From Trichothermofontia sichuanensis B231 (GTDB lineage: Bacteria > Cyanobacteriota > Cyanobacteriia > B231): a stretch of DNA of 64,000 nt. Under the pieces are notes generated by a model. That model was not told where the DNA came from. It worked only from the letters and a program-made list of their open reading frames with translations, and did not search any database. The stretch is taken from positions 2,048,501 through 2,112,500 of the forward strand of contig NZ_CP110848.1 of NCBI RefSeq assembly GCF_026240635.1, in the 5' to 3' direction. This document shows positions 1-9,713 of the stretch, one piece after another (position 1 is the stretch's first letter; each line of letters opens with the position of its first letter). The position numbers and the translations under genes were made by a program.

Positions 1-485
1 ACCAGCAAACCTTGCTGGGTTGCGGCTGCCTGTTGCAGGAAGGTCCGTAATTTCTCGAACATAGCTCCACTGGCGGCCCGCAGTTCCGTATCCCCGTGCC
101 CTTCCCCAAAGCCAGGATAGAGATCAGCCGCCTGTAAACGTTCGCTGGAACAGCGATCGGCAACAGTAGCGGCATCGATGGCGTCTACTAAGTCGGCGAG
201 GGTCGTTACTTCCGAGGCCCACAAGGCCCGTGCTGGACCATAGCCTAAATCTTCTTCCCCAATCGGGATGCCCCCTGCCAACAGGAAACCGATTGGCCAC
301 GCACCTTCCCCCGCTTCCCCCGTCAGGATGTAGTGGAGAATGTGCCAATACTTGCCCAAATCCAGGTGATCGGGATCTGCCTCATCGGGTTCGGCGTCCA
401 CGATCCCATAAATGGCTTCTGGGTTAGCTAACAGTGCCTCAATCGTGGAATCCCTCACCAGCCGCAGGTGACCCATCATACTCAT
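1..485 (-). CDS. DUF1877 (YfbM-like) protein, C-terminus cut by window edge
   Basis: The reading frame is open from an ATG at 485 down to base 1, so about 161 N-terminal residues are visible and the C-terminus lies outside. The start MSMMGHL, a lysine-tyrosine-tryptophan-histidine stretch followed by HYILTGE, and the motif EEDLGYGPARAL are the hallmarks of the DUF1877/YfbM family, whose members are about 160-180 residues long, so only the last part is missing. The family has no established biochemical role. The next gene, a small membrane protein, is on the same strand about 30 bases upstream of this start, so the two may be co-transcribed. Family assignment is by motif recall. Confidence 0.8.
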   Translation of the reverse strand, partial: MSMMGHLRLVRDSTIEALLANPEAIYGIVDAEPDEADPDHLDLGKYWHILHYILTGEAGEGAWPIGFLLAGGIPIGEEDLGYGPARALWASEVTTLADLVDAIDAATVADRCSSERLQAADLYPGFGEGHGDTELRAASGAMFEKLRTFLQQAAATQQGLL

Positions 486-514
486 CAGCTCTACCTCCCC
501 AGGCAGCGTGCCTA

Positions 515-826
515 CTAACCGACATGAGTTGCATCATTACTCAGGATAAACGGTGACTGTCGGGGGCGGTGATCCGGACAGCCGATCGCCTGTTCGGTCA
601 ACGCCAGATGGGGATGCACAGTACATTTCAGATGATAGTCGCCGGTAAAGTACTGGCAGCGGGCACAGGGAATGCGATGCAAGTGCTGGCTCCGACGTAC
701 CCCATCCCGTAGTGCTCCCCACACACTGACGACTACCATCAACACGAGTCCCCAGGCTAATACTGCACACAAGGGAATCAAGTAGGGTTGAAGTGCTGTC
801 ATGACTGCATGAAGGATAGGCAACAC
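515..826 (-). CDS. small membrane protein with Cys-rich tail
   Basis: This is a 103-residue protein of unknown function. Residues 10-40 form one strong hydrophobic segment. The rest is a soluble tail with CARC near residues 54-57 and two further cysteines, C68 and C82, each close to a histidine (KCTVHPH, GCPDH). This spacing suggests a small metal-binding knuckle at the membrane surface. That is inference. I do not recognise a named family. It precedes the DUF1877 gene on the same strand with about 30 bases between them. The frame is bounded by stops and the composition is protein-like. Confidence 0.6.
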   Translation of the reverse strand: MLPILHAVMTALQPYLIPLCAVLAWGLVLMVVVSVWGALRDGVRRSQHLHRIPCARCQYFTGDYHLKCTVHPHLALTEQAIGCPDHRPRQSPFILSNDATHVG

Positions 827-1027
827 AAGCGACTCCTCATTAATTCTTCAAGTATTCAATCTGCAAGGGACAATCAGTGGCGATCGCTAGGGATTGGGGG
901 TTAACCACGAATTTTTAACCACCAATTCCTGCTCGACTAACAAAACTCGAACTGCCCTCACCCCAACCCCTCTCCCAACGCGGGCGAGGGTTAAAGTCCC
1001 TTCGTCCCTAGTGGGAGAAGGGGTTTA

Positions 1028-1059
1028 GAAGTGAGGATAGAGAAGTGAGAAGTGAGGAA
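1028..1059. repeat. GAAGTGAG-type short repeat
   Basis: GAAGTGAGGA is followed by two further copies of (A)GAAGTGAG. The same unit occurs in three tandem copies near 30106-30132, so it is a recurring simple repeat of this genome. Confidence 0.6.
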
Positions 1060-1090
1060 AACTGAGCGACTATCGCCGTTCGCTTTCCGC

Positions 1091-1132
1091 TCTTCTCTGT
1101 CCTCTGTCTTCTGTCTTCTGTCCTCTGTCCTC
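1091..1132. repeat. pyrimidine tandem repeat (TCTTCTGTCCTCTG type)
   Basis: The + strand carries only pyrimidines and G in degenerate tandem units of 7 bases, (T/C)(T/C)TCTGT, repeated about six times. It is purine-rich on the other strand. No function is implied. Confidence 0.6.
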
Positions 1133-1208
1133 ACGCGAGGGGCAAAGATTGGTCAGTCAATCAGCCACAAATTCTTAGGTATAGATACTTAAATCCTACA
1201 GAATAGAC

Positions 1209-1343
1209 ATGGCTAGAACTCTCGTTAAAACTATTGTTGCGATCGCGGGAGCGGTTGCCAAGTCTGCTTGGCCAAAATACAAATTTCCTAAATATCAATA
1301 CCAAATATCAATTGTGGTTGAGGGTGACCGGCAACGGGGTTGA
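1209..1343 (+). CDS. possible 44-residue small protein
   Basis: An ATG at 1209 opens a frame of 44 codons. The first half (TLVKTIVAIAGAVAKSAW) could form an amphipathic or weakly hydrophobic helix. It is followed by a Lys/Tyr-rich stretch (PKYKFPKYQYQ). I know of no homologue and see no clear ribosome binding site. It could equally be chance. Confidence 0.2.
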   Translation: MARTLVKTIVAIAGAVAKSAWPKYKFPKYQYQISIVVEGDRQRG

Positions 1344-1996
1344 GTATCGATCAGGGGGATTGCTGCGTCGGTTGCCTCGCTATGGGGAAGCCAGCGATCG
1401 GGCAGTCCTGCGGCAACGGCCCCCGGCCATCGTGACGGCTAACAGTTAGGAGTGAATGTGATTGGCCCTAGCTGAGGGGAGGCAGTTGCTGCGATCGTCA
1501 CACCGAAGGCAGCGAAACCTAAACTGCTCAAAAATACCGCCCAAAAGTTAAGACTTGCGTCAAAACTTGGGGGGATTGCTAGCGTTAGGGAAAGTAACCG
1601 ACTAGAATAAAATCGTTCTCTCTCGATTTGGAAAGTTCTGCCGCGATTCGTGCAGCGTTCGCATATCCTCTGTGCAGGAGAATCCCTACGGGAATCCGTG
1701 AATGGCACGATCGTTGTGGGGCACTCAGGCGACAGCTAAACCAGCTCCAAGGAGGCTAACATAGCCTGGAACATAGCCTGGAGGAAAGCGTGATTTAAGA
1801 ATGCGTGAGTACCTAACCTGAGTACGAACACCTAGTTCTTAAGCCGCCTATTGCCAACAGCTATTCCGTGGCCCCTGCCGACTGTACCTGAGTGCGATGC
1901 CTTGAGTGTCGTGATCGCGTAACGACGCCGATGGCAAAGGGCGGAACCTTCCTACATGCTGAGATGCTGAATTGCAAACCAAGGACTAAGCGCTAC

Positions 1997-4393
1997 ATGG
2001 ATTTTTCGATTCGGACTCTTCTGTCAAACTTCACAGATGACAAATTAGTTGCTCCTAAAGCCCTGGAAAAAAAACTGGGGTGTGAAGAGGAAACCAGTCA
2101 ACGCCAACTTCAGATTGCTCTGGATGCACTGGAAAAAATTGGCATCCTGACCAAAGAACGCGGTAAATATCGGCGGGTTATTGAAGAGGGGATTGTTGAA
2201 GGCAAACTGCGGTGTTCGAGTAAGGGGTTTGGCTTCGCGATCCAGGATGCTGAAGATGCCGACGACATTTACATCCGAGAGCAATATCTCAGCAATGCCT
2301 GGAATGGCGATCGCGTCCTGGTCAAAGTGATGCGAGAAGGGGGACGCAAGCGCAGTCCGGAAGGTGAAGTGCGGCTGATCCTGGAACGCTCCAATAGTTC
2401 AATCCTCGCAAAAGTCAAGCAAACAGAGACAGGCGGTTATCGGGCCGTGCCCCTAGACGATCGCCTCTTGTTTGAAATAGATCTGGTTCCCCAGACTGAG
2501 CCGGACCTGGCCACCGCCGTTGATCACCTGGTCAATGTGGCTGTCTTGCGGTATCCCCTGGGACAGCATCCCCCCCTAGGTAAGGTGGTCCAGATCCTGG
2601 GAACCGATGCGGAAGCAGCGGCTGATATTGACATTGTCTGTTGTAAGCACAGCCTGCCCCGCACCTTCCCCGATGCGGTGCTGCGGGCGGCGTCAGCGGT
2701 AGATCCCTCTGTGACCCAAGCGGATCTCAAGCAACGCGAAGATCTGCGCGAACTGCCGACGATCGCCTTTGTCGATACGAGATTAGCAACAGGGCCGATC
2801 GAATGCGCCTTCTCTCTGGCAAAGACCCAGGAGAATCATTGGCGGCTAGGAGTCCATGTTACTGATGTGACCCGTTTTGTCCCGGTGGAATCGGCGATCG
2901 ATCGCGAAGCGCAACGACGGGGGGTGGCCATCCATCTGGACAAGTTACTCATTCCGATGCTGCCGGAGGCCATTGTTGCCGCCGCTGCCCTCCAACCCGG
3001 TGAAGACCGCTTGGCGATTTCACTACTGGCGACCCTCGATCGGGAAGGCCAATTGTTGGAATTTGAATTTCAGCCCACGGTGGTGCGGGTTGACCACAGC
3101 CTGAGTGCAGCCGAAGTAGCCGCGATCGTTGACCCCAATGCTAACGGTCAAACGGCGTCTCACTTGCCGACCGCGATTCAGGCTTTAGTCAAGCAATGTT
3201 TTGAACTCAGCCAGATTCTGAGGGAGGAACGGCGGCAACGGGGGGTATTTGAACTCAGCTTACCCTGCCAGACCTTGCCGGCAGCAACCCCCGATGCGCC
3301 GCCGATTGTTCTCACCCGCTTACCCTACGATGAGGTTGGCACAGCAGGGGTTGTTGTGACAGCCGCTTCCCCGCTACGGGCGATCGTCGCTGAACTGATC
3401 ATGCTCACGAATCAACTAGCGGCTCTCCACTTCCGATCCCTGGCTGTGCCGGCTTTTTACCGGGTGCAGCCCCCCCCTGATCTGGAGGATGTGCAAGAGC
3501 TCATGCAACTGGCAGCGGGCTTGGGCGTCACCCTTTCCCTGGACGCGGAAGGCCAGGTGCGGCCACAGGACTATCAACAGTTTAGCCAGCAGTTTGTGGC
3601 AACGCCCTCCCAGCGGGTGTTAACTTACCTGCTGCTGGATACCCTTAAACCCGTGGCCTATAGCCCCGAACCGGGCATGAATTTCGGGTTGGCCCTCAAC
3701 ACGGGGTATGCCCAAATTACTGCACCGCTGGAACGCTATGCCGATCTGATGCAACTGCGCATTCTGCAAGCGATTTTTGCGGAAGGACGCGATCGCCGCT
3801 CTACGCGCTCGAAGGAGCGGGTTAACCTCCGCCATAGCTCCAGCCACGGGAAGGTGACCTGGAATGTGCTCCCCCCCGACACCCATCAGGAACTGATGAG
3901 TCAATTACAAACCCTGGTTGGTCCCCTCAATGAACGGGAACGTCTGGCCCAGGAAGCCGAGGCCGATCTAGCGGGGTTGAAAAAGGCTGAATTTATGAAG
4001 GCCCATACGGGCAGTGTCTTCCCTGGATTAGTGACAGGGGTGCAGTCCTATGGCTTCTTTGTGGAGATTGAAGATACGCTAGTAGAAGGGTTAGTACATG
4101 TCAGTTCCCTCAAGGATGACTGGTACGAATTTGATCCAAAGCAACAGCGATTAGTGGGGCGCAAGAGTCGCCGCCAGTACCGCCTCGGTGATCGGGTTGA
4201 GGTGCAAATCAAGAGTGTGGATTACTATCGCCAACAGATTGATCTCGGAGCCGTGGGTGGGGGCAGTGAAAGTACGGAAGCCATTGCTGCGGAAACTGAG
4301 GCGACCTCAGACGAGCCGGACGCTTCCGTCGCCGATCGTGGGCGGTTTGGCGGACGGCGGCGACGGCGGCATGATTACTCAGAAGAGGAATAG
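1997..4393 (+). CDS. zam: Zam, RNase II/R-family protein with degenerate active site
   Basis: This 798-residue protein belongs to the RNR exoribonuclease family and most resembles the cyanobacterial branch named Zam, after an acetazolamide-resistance gene in Synechocystis. The order is an N-terminal winged-helix-like part, cold-shock/OB segments (about 60-150), an RNB domain (about 240-620) and a C-terminal S1 domain (about 670-750) with a basic, acidic-ended tail. I chose the ATG at 1997 (MDFSIRTLL) over upstream in-frame starts because homologues begin there. In RNase II the metal site is D-x5-D-x-D-D. Here the equivalent stretch near residues 259-270 reads DTRLATGPIECAF, which keeps the first Asp but not the DxDD cluster. 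Other RNB signatures (RLGVHVTDV, ERYADLMQLR) remain. It may therefore bind RNA without strong hydrolysis. The stop codon is immediately followed by the ubiX ATG. Confidence 0.85.
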   Translation: MDFSIRTLLSNFTDDKLVAPKALEKKLGCEEETSQRQLQIALDALEKIGILTKERGKYRRVIEEGIVEGKLRCSSKGFGFAIQDAEDADDIYIREQYLSNAWNGDRVLVKVMREGGRKRSPEGEVRLILERSNSSILAKVKQTETGGYRAVPLDDRLLFEIDLVPQTEPDLATAVDHLVNVAVLRYPLGQHPPLGKVVQILGTDAEAAADIDIVCCKHSLPRTFPDAVLRAASAVDPSVTQADLKQREDLRELPTIAFVDTRLATGPIECAFSLAKTQENHWRLGVHVTDVTRFVPVESAIDREAQRRGVAIHLDKLLIPMLPEAIVAAAALQPGEDRLAISLLATLDREGQLLEFEFQPTVVRVDHSLSAAEVAAIVDPNANGQTASHLPTAIQALVKQCFELSQILREERRQRGVFELSLPCQTLPAATPDAPPIVLTRLPYDEVGTAGVVVTAASPLRAIVAELIMLTNQLAALHFRSLAVPAFYRVQPPPDLEDVQELMQLAAGLGVTLSLDAEGQVRPQDYQQFSQQFVATPSQRVLTYLLLDTLKPVAYSPEPGMNFGLALNTGYAQITAPLERYADLMQLRILQAIFAEGRDRRSTRSKERVNLRHSSSHGKVTWNVLPPDTHQELMSQLQTLVGPLNERERLAQEAEADLAGLKKAEFMKAHTGSVFPGLVTGVQSYGFFVEIEDTLVEGLVHVSSLKDDWYEFDPKQQRLVGRKSRRQYRLGDRVEVQIKSVDYYRQQIDLGAVGGGSESTEAIAAETEATSDEPDASVADRGRFGGRRRRRHDYSEEE

Positions 4394-5059
4394 ATGGGAT
4401 CTTCAACGCGGAACCCGTCGCAGCAGCGGCAGCCACTGATTGTGGGGGTCACCGGTGCCTCCGGGTTAATCTATGCAGTGCGCACGCTGAAGTTTTTATT
4501 GGCAGCCGACTACGCGATCGAGCTAGTAGCCTCCAAATCTACCTATCAGGTCTGGCAAGCCGAAAGCCAGGTGCGGATGCCCGTCGATCTGAAGCAACAG
4601 GAACAATTCTGGCGGACCCAGGCCGACGTCCCCCAAGCGGGGAGCCTGACCTGTCATGCCTGGGGCAATGTGGGAGCCACGATCGCCAGCGGTTCCTTCC
4701 GCACCCTGGGGATGTTAGTGATTCCCTGTAGTATGAGTACTGTCGCCAAACTGGCCGCAGGACTGAGTACCGACTTGCTGGAGCGGGCCGCTGACGTGCA
4801 ACTAAAGGAGGGGCGGCCCCTGGTGGTGGTGCCCCGCGAAACCCCGTTTAGCCTCATTCACCTACGGAACCTGACCACTTTGGCAGAAGCAGGCTGTCGG
4901 ATTGTCCCCGCCATTCCTGCCTGGTATCACCAGCCCCAGACCATCCTAGATTTAGTCGATTTTGTCGTGGCTCGTGCCTTGGATCAATTCGCGATCGACT
5001 GTGTTCCCCTGAAGCGGTGGCAGGGGGGCAAGCAACCCACCGTGGGTGAGGTGTTTTGA
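4394..5059 (+). CDS. ubiX: UbiX-like flavin prenyltransferase
   Basis: This 221-residue flavoprotein of the UbiX/Pad1 family makes prenylated FMN, the cofactor of UbiD-type decarboxylases, from FMN and dimethylallyl phosphate. Support comes from the N-terminal Rossmann motif VTGASGLIYAVRTL, the central PCSMSTVAKLAAG phosphate/flavin loop, and VQLKEGRPLVVVPRETPFS. Length is normal for the family. The ATG follows the zam stop codon without a gap, so the two genes are almost certainly translated from one message. No UbiD partner lies in the window. Confidence 0.9.
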   Translation: MGSSTRNPSQQRQPLIVGVTGASGLIYAVRTLKFLLAADYAIELVASKSTYQVWQAESQVRMPVDLKQQEQFWRTQADVPQAGSLTCHAWGNVGATIASGSFRTLGMLVIPCSMSTVAKLAAGLSTDLLERAADVQLKEGRPLVVVPRETPFSLIHLRNLTTLAEAGCRIVPAIPAWYHQPQTILDLVDFVVARALDQFAIDCVPLKRWQGGKQPTVGEVF

Positions 5060-5082
5060 CGGTTGACTATTGATGGTTGATT

Positions 5083-5189
5083 TATGGTCAATCCAAATAA
5101 GAACGATACAGTTTTTCACTCCTCTCTGCCGCTCTGGGAAAGAGGCTGGGGGTGAGGGGGCTGTTTCAGCCTAAATGGCAATGACTATA
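5083..5189 (+). repeat. family A element, copy A1 (107 bp)
   Basis: The left end is TATGGTCAATCC and the right end is TGACTATA. The centre is a C/G-rich imperfect hairpin. Comparing the two 29-base ends of the family consensus as inverted repeats, 20 of 29 positions match. It lies between ubiX and the LapA-like gene. Confidence 0.8.
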
Positions 5190-5230
5190 CTGTTGACTTC
5201 GCCACCGTATTACCAGTTAGGGGAAAACTG

Positions 5231-6217
5231 ATGGCTGCCGGACGCCTGGTTTTGGTACTTGGATCGTTAGGAGTAATGGGCATCCTCCTAGCGCAGAATA
5301 CCTCCGTGTCACTGCGATTGGTATTCCTGGGACAGCCCACACTCGCGTTGCCCTTGGGAGTATGGGTTGTCCTGGCAGGCTTAGCTGGGGCTGGGACGAC
5401 GGGCGTATTAATCGTCCTTTTTCACTGGTCAAATCACCTAGCCCGACAGGCCACCAAACGAGCATTGCGAGCCGATCGGTTCGGAGGGCCTGTCCCAGCC
5501 TCCCCTGCTCCAGCGACAGCTTCACCGACGGCCCCCCCCCGTAATGCGGCTGGCGAACCATTCCAGACCCCCCCCCGTCCTAGCTGGCCTTGGTCTGCGG
5601 CACCTTCCCCGTCTACGCCCTCCCCTACCGGGGCCTCGCCCCCAACACCCGCAGCCACTGCTGCAACCGCCGCTGCCGCTCAACCCCCATCTCATCCGAC
5701 GGAAGTTTGGGATGACTGGGTCGTGGACGATCGTGATCAGGATTGGGAAGATACCCCCCCTGTCCCAGAGACCACCCCACCCCACTCCACGCCAGCCACA
5801 GCACCATCCCGACCAGACGGTCACCGTGAACCCTTGCCCGACCCCCGCCCTAGCCGTCCTAGTTCCGTCTACTCCTACAGTTCGCAACAACTCCGGCAAC
5901 CAGATGGGGAACGATTCGCCGCTGGACGTACTGCGCGAACCGAAGCAATTTATGATGCTGAGTACCGAGTTATTATCCCGCCCTACCGCGATCTGGAAGA
6001 AGATACCACTGCTACTGATTATGCTAGCTCTGATTATCCAGAACCTGACGATATTGATGAGGAGATTGACGAGATTGATGATGACTACGATGAACTAGGC
6101 ATGGAGATAGATGAAAACGGCGAAGATGCCCTTGGCGATGAGGACGAAGAACCTGGCGATGAAGTGTTCGAGGATTGGGAGGAAGACACAGAATCTTCGG
6201 ATTGGCCTCGCCACTAA
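5231..6217 (+). CDS. LapA-domain membrane protein with Pro-rich and acidic tail
   Basis: The N-terminal 85 residues carry two hydrophobic segments (about 5-22 and 42-65) separated by a short loop with LAQNTSVSLRLVFLG, the pattern of the LapA/DUF1049 domain. A basic stretch (RQATKRALRADRFGG) follows. The remainder is low complexity: Pro/Ala/Thr/Ser-rich to about 190, then a strongly acidic tail of Asp/Glu with Tyr and Ile. LapA-type proteins are inner-membrane proteins linked to envelope assembly, but the cyanobacterial forms are uncharacterised. The gene converges with the GT2 gene, and the two stop codons overlap by 4 bases. Confidence 0.75.
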   Translation: MAAGRLVLVLGSLGVMGILLAQNTSVSLRLVFLGQPTLALPLGVWVVLAGLAGAGTTGVLIVLFHWSNHLARQATKRALRADRFGGPVPASPAPATASPTAPPRNAAGEPFQTPPRPSWPWSAAPSPSTPSPTGASPPTPAATAATAAAAQPPSHPTEVWDDWVVDDRDQDWEDTPPVPETTPPHSTPATAPSRPDGHREPLPDPRPSRPSSVYSYSSQQLRQPDGERFAAGRTARTEAIYDAEYRVIIPPYRDLEEDTTATDYASSDYPEPDDIDEEIDEIDDDYDELGMEIDENGEDALGDEDEEPGDEVFEDWEEDTESSDWPRH

Positions 6218-7317
6218 GGGCAATTCCCCTTCGGGAAGCTGGGGCAACTCTCCATTGAAGAGGCTGGACGAACGGGTAACGTTTGTGCCGGTATCCTTGG
6301 CCCCTTACAAAAGACACTATGGCGAATAAAATCTGCCAACAGATGGGGAGGATCAAAGGCAGGATCTGATTTTCGTTGGACTAGACAACGGAGTCGCCAG
6401 AGAATATATCCCACAGCCCAACAAGCATCTGCCAAAGCGGTATAGAACAGTCCATGATTCTTGAGAAAATAACGCCGTCTGGACTCAAACCAATAGTCTG
6501 GTAAGCGTTTGGGGGGGCCATTACGCACAGTCACACCCGTACTCTGGCCGGCAATATGCATTACCTTGCTAGTTGGGACGTACCAACAAGACCAGTTTGC
6601 CCGCTGGGCTTGCAGGCAGAAGTCCGTTTCTTCAAAATAGAGGAAATAGCCTTCATCCATTAGGCCCACATCCTCAAATACCTGACGACGAATCATCATG
6701 CTGGCTCCTGGTAGCCAATCCACTTTGACGGCTGCGTCTGTCATCGCCTGTGTGAGGGTCCAGCGGGCTAATAACTTGGAAACAATCCCCAAACGTAAGC
6801 CCGAATCTAGCTCACTGAGAATATTTGGAAAGCGAAAAGCTTTTGCAAAGAGGGAACCATCCGCTTCTTCCAGCGAACTGCCACAAATCCCAACCTCTGG
6901 ATGGGTTTCCATAAAGTCAATCAATGCTGGGGTTGCCCCAGGATACACACGAGTATCTGGATTGAGCAACCAGAAATAAGCGGGGGGTGCCTTTAGATAT
7001 TTTGCTGCCTGGATGGCTAGATTGTTTCCATAGGCATAACCCCCATTATGATCAGAGGCGATCACTGTTATCCAGCTTTGCCAATCCTGCTCAAGAATAG
7101 TTTTTTGCAGGTGCTCAACTGAACCATCCTCTGAGTGATTATCAACAACTATCACGAGAAGATTTGCAACCGATTGCCTCTCATTTTCTAAAGATTTTAG
7201 ACACTCGATCGTTAATTGAGATGAACGGTAGTTGACAATAACGACAACCACTAATGGCTGGCCGGCAGGAACTTCTTGCACAAATAGATTATTTTCTGTT
7301 TGTGAAGCTACTGTCAT
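6214..7317 (-). CDS. family 2 glycosyltransferase (rhamnosyltransferase-like)
   Basis: This 367-residue GT-A fold enzyme transfers a sugar from an activated donor during cell-surface polysaccharide synthesis. Visible signs are VVVIVNYRSSQLTIECLKSL at the N-terminus, VDNHSEDGSVEHL, NGGYAYGNNLAIQAA, the metal-site region FWLLNPDTRVYPGA (DxD-like), and GYFLYFEETDFCLQAQRANW with an acidic catalytic motif. These match the WbbL/rhamnosyltransferase group. The last 60 residues are unusual and Ser/Pro-rich. Acceptor and donor cannot be read from the sequence. Confidence 0.85.
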   Translation of the reverse strand: MTVASQTENNLFVQEVPAGQPLVVVVIVNYRSSQLTIECLKSLENERQSVANLLVIVVDNHSEDGSVEHLQKTILEQDWQSWITVIASDHNGGYAYGNNLAIQAAKYLKAPPAYFWLLNPDTRVYPGATPALIDFMETHPEVGICGSSLEEADGSLFAKAFRFPNILSELDSGLRLGIVSKLLARWTLTQAMTDAAVKVDWLPGASMMIRRQVFEDVGLMDEGYFLYFEETDFCLQAQRANWSCWYVPTSKVMHIAGQSTGVTVRNGPPKRLPDYWFESRRRYFLKNHGLFYTALADACWAVGYILWRLRCLVQRKSDPAFDPPHLLADFIRHSVFCKGPRIPAQTLPVRPASSMESCPSFPKGNCP

Positions 7318-7352
7318 ATAAACCTTGAAATTTTTTCAAAAAATCCGCAGAA

Positions 7353-7522
7353 TTCCCATACCTAATTTACTCAGTACACAGTTAAGGTTTGGATCTCGAT
7401 CCGACCGGCAGCCCTCATCCCCCAACCCCTTCTCTCAATTGGGGAGAAACAAACCCTCACCCGCAGACCGTCCCCATCCTACCCCTGTAAAACTGTACTT
7501 TATAATTGAGGTAAAGGCTGTA
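7353..7522 (+). repeat. family B element, copy B1 (about 170 bp)
   Basis: The right end reads GAGGTAAAGGCTGTA, the inverse of the family left end TACAGCCTTTACCT. The left end is decayed but keeps ACCTAATTTACTCAGTACAC. It fills the gap between the start of the GT2 gene and the end of uvrB, so it may form part of the uvrB 3' region. Confidence 0.7.
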
Positions 7523-7553
7523 ATATCTTAAAATCAAAAAGATGAGCATAGTG

Positions 7554-9611
7554 CTAGGTCTTACCTAAGAGCTGATCACGCAAGTTTTTAATCTGATCTC
7601 GATATTTGGCCGCTTCCTCAAATTCCAGATTTTTTGCGGCAGCCTTCATTTGGCCTTCCAATTGGGTGATGAGTTCGGGGATCTGTTCTAAAGGAAGTTC
7701 GCTTAAGTGCTCATAGGCAGTTTGCATCTCCTGAGCATTGAGACGGCGGGAAATTTCCAGAAACGAGAGAATGGCATTACTCGATCGCGGGCGGATGGGT
7801 TGCGGCGTTATCCCATACCTTTCGTTATAGGCCATTTGTATGGCACGGCGACGGTTGGTTGCTTCAATCGCGCGAGCCATACTATCAGTCATCGTGTCGG
7901 CATAGAGGATGGCTTGTCCTCGAATATGACGAGCAGCCCGACCAATGGTTTGAATCAGCGATCGTGTTGCCCGCAAGAAGCCCTCCTTATCGGCATCTAG
8001 AATGGCCACTAACGAGACCTCTGGTAAATCGAGTCCTTCCCGCAGTAAATTAACACCAATCAGGACATCAAACTCGCCTTGGCGCAGATCTTGCAGGATT
8101 TCAATGCGATCGATCGAGTGAATTTCCGAATGCAAATACCGTACCCGGATCTGGCGTTCCTGTAAATACTCAGTCAAATCTTCAGCCATGCGTTTGGTCA
8201 GCGTAGTAATCAGGACGCGCTCCTGGCGTTGCACCCGCTGTTGAATTTCGTTGTAAAGATCATCCACCTGGCCCTGGGTCGGTCGCACAAAAATTTCGGG
8301 ATCGAGCACCCCCGTGGGGCGAATAACTTGCTCAACCACCCGCCCCGTGCCAGGAATATAGACTTTAGTTTCTAACTTGCCATTAGCAATCGTTTCAAAG
8401 GCTCCCCCCGACTGTGTCAATTCCCAATCCCCCGGTGTAGCCGATACAAAAATGCACTGATGCACCTTTTGCCAGAATTCCTCCGCTTTGAGCGGACGGT
8501 TATCTGCCGCACTGGGTAAGCGAAAGCCATGCTCAATGAGAACACGCTTGCGGGCCTGGTCACCGTTATACATCCCCCGCAGTTGAGGCACAGTAACATG
8601 GGATTCATCGATCACCAGCAACCAATCCTCGGGGAAATAATCAATTAAGCATTCAGGGGGTTCACCCGCCGCCCGTCCAGCCAGATGCCGGGAATAGTTT
8701 TCCACACCGTTGCAGTAGCCCACTTGCCGCAACATTTCCAGGTCGTAACGGGTGCGTTGCTCCAGCCGTTGAGCCTCTAGGAGTTTACCCTCAGCCTCCA
8801 GAATGTGCAGGCGTTCTTCAAGTTCTGCCGCGATCGCGTTGCAGGCTGCCTCAAGACGATCTGCTGGAGTCACAAAGTGGCGGGCCGGATAGATATTAAC
8901 AGCTTCCAGACTTTGCAGAGTTGCGCCCGTAATCGGGTCAACATAGCGAATCGCGTCAATTTCATCACCAAAGAATTCTACCCGAATAATGCGATCCTCA
9001 TAGGCAGGACCAATTTCCAGCACATCCCCTTTCACCCGAAAGCGCCCGCGTCCCAAGTCAAGATCATTGCGGGTATATTGCACAGTAGACAAATCGCGTA
9101 GAATCTGTCGCTGATCAGTTTCCATCCCCACCCGCAGGGGAATGGCTGCCTTGAGGTATTCCGAAGGCATTCCCAGACCATAAATACAACTGATTGATGC
9201 CACCACAATTACATCCCGTCGTTCAAACAGCGATCGCGTGGCCGAGTGGCGTAACATATCAATTTCTTCGTTGATGGAGGCACTTTTTTCAATATAGGTA
9301 TCGGTAACCGGAATATAGGCTTCTGGTTGGTAGTAATCGTAATAGGAAATGAAGTATTCAACCGCATTATGGGGAAAGAATTCCCGCAGTTCATTACACA
9401 GTTGCGCCGCCAGGGTTTTGTTATGGGCAAGGACCAAGGTAGGTTTACCAATCTCAGCAATAACGCGGGCAATCGTATGGGTTTTGCCAGTTCCTGTGGC
9501 ACCGAGGAGGGTTTGAAACGCATGTCCCTGGCGCAGAAGTTGGCTGAGTTGAGCGATCGCTTGGGGTTGATCTCCCGTCGGTTCAAAGGGGGCTTGAATT
9601 TGGAAGTTCAT
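7554..9611 (-). CDS. uvrB: excinuclease ABC subunit UvrB
   Basis: UvrB (685 residues) is the damage-verification helicase of nucleotide excision repair, which receives DNA from UvrA and recruits UvrC. Walker A GATGTGKT lies at residues 37-44. The beta-hairpin [12 protein letters not shown] that clamps the strand follows, then SISCIYGLG, the helicase motifs DESH and TIGRAARH, and a C-terminal UvrC-binding coiled coil ([13 protein letters not shown]). I start at 9611 ([18 protein letters not shown]), the family start. The frame stays open for 33 codons upstream, but that part is not conserved. uvrA and uvrC are not in the window. Confidence 0.97.
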   Translation of the reverse strand: MNFQIQAPFEPTGDQPQAIAQLSQLLRQGHAFQTLLGATGTGKTHTIARVIAEIGKPTLVLAHNKTLAAQLCNELREFFPHNAVEYFISYYDYYQPEAYIPVTDTYIEKSASINEEIDMLRHSATRSLFERRDVIVVASISCIYGLGMPSEYLKAAIPLRVGMETDQRQILRDLSTVQYTRNDLDLGRGRFRVKGDVLEIGPAYEDRIIRVEFFGDEIDAIRYVDPITGATLQSLEAVNIYPARHFVTPADRLEAACNAIAAELEERLHILEAEGKLLEAQRLEQRTRYDLEMLRQVGYCNGVENYSRHLAGRAAGEPPECLIDYFPEDWLLVIDESHVTVPQLRGMYNGDQARKRVLIEHGFRLPSAADNRPLKAEEFWQKVHQCIFVSATPGDWELTQSGGAFETIANGKLETKVYIPGTGRVVEQVIRPTGVLDPEIFVRPTQGQVDDLYNEIQQRVQRQERVLITTLTKRMAEDLTEYLQERQIRVRYLHSEIHSIDRIEILQDLRQGEFDVLIGVNLLREGLDLPEVSLVAILDADKEGFLRATRSLIQTIGRAARHIRGQAILYADTMTDSMARAIEATNRRRAIQMAYNERYGITPQPIRPRSSNAILSFLEISRRLNAQEMQTAYEHLSELPLEQIPELITQLEGQMKAAAKNLEFEEAAKYRDQIKNLRDQLLGKT

Positions 9612-9713
9612 GTTGATCCTGGGTGGGGGCTTGCGGAGATAGCCAATCACTGTTCCTATGATGCCTATTTTCCCGGAAAAATCAGTAAAGTGAAAACATC
9701 GCTCTAGCATGTT

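Larger units (their letters stand above)
827..1996. other. 1.2-kb intergenic region with simple repeats
   Basis: No convincing conserved gene is visible in this stretch between the small membrane protein and zam. It holds an element-like CT-rich stretch at 950-1027 similar in wording to the cores of families A and B, a GAAGTGAG-type repeat at 1028-1059, a pyrimidine repeat at 1091-1132, one small ORF at 1209-1343, and a direct repeat of ACATAGCCTGGA near 1758-1784. A minus-strand frame at 1439-1708 has no recognisable features. Confidence 0.5.

Noticed and set aside
1028-1132. Repeats as a CRISPR array
   Set aside because: Units are tandem without unique spacers, so these are simple repeats; the same applies to 45356-45407 and 48171-48232.
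1439-1708. 89-residue minus-strand ORF with a hydrophobic stretch
   Set aside because: No family, no start signal, composition of the N-terminal half looks random; more likely chance.
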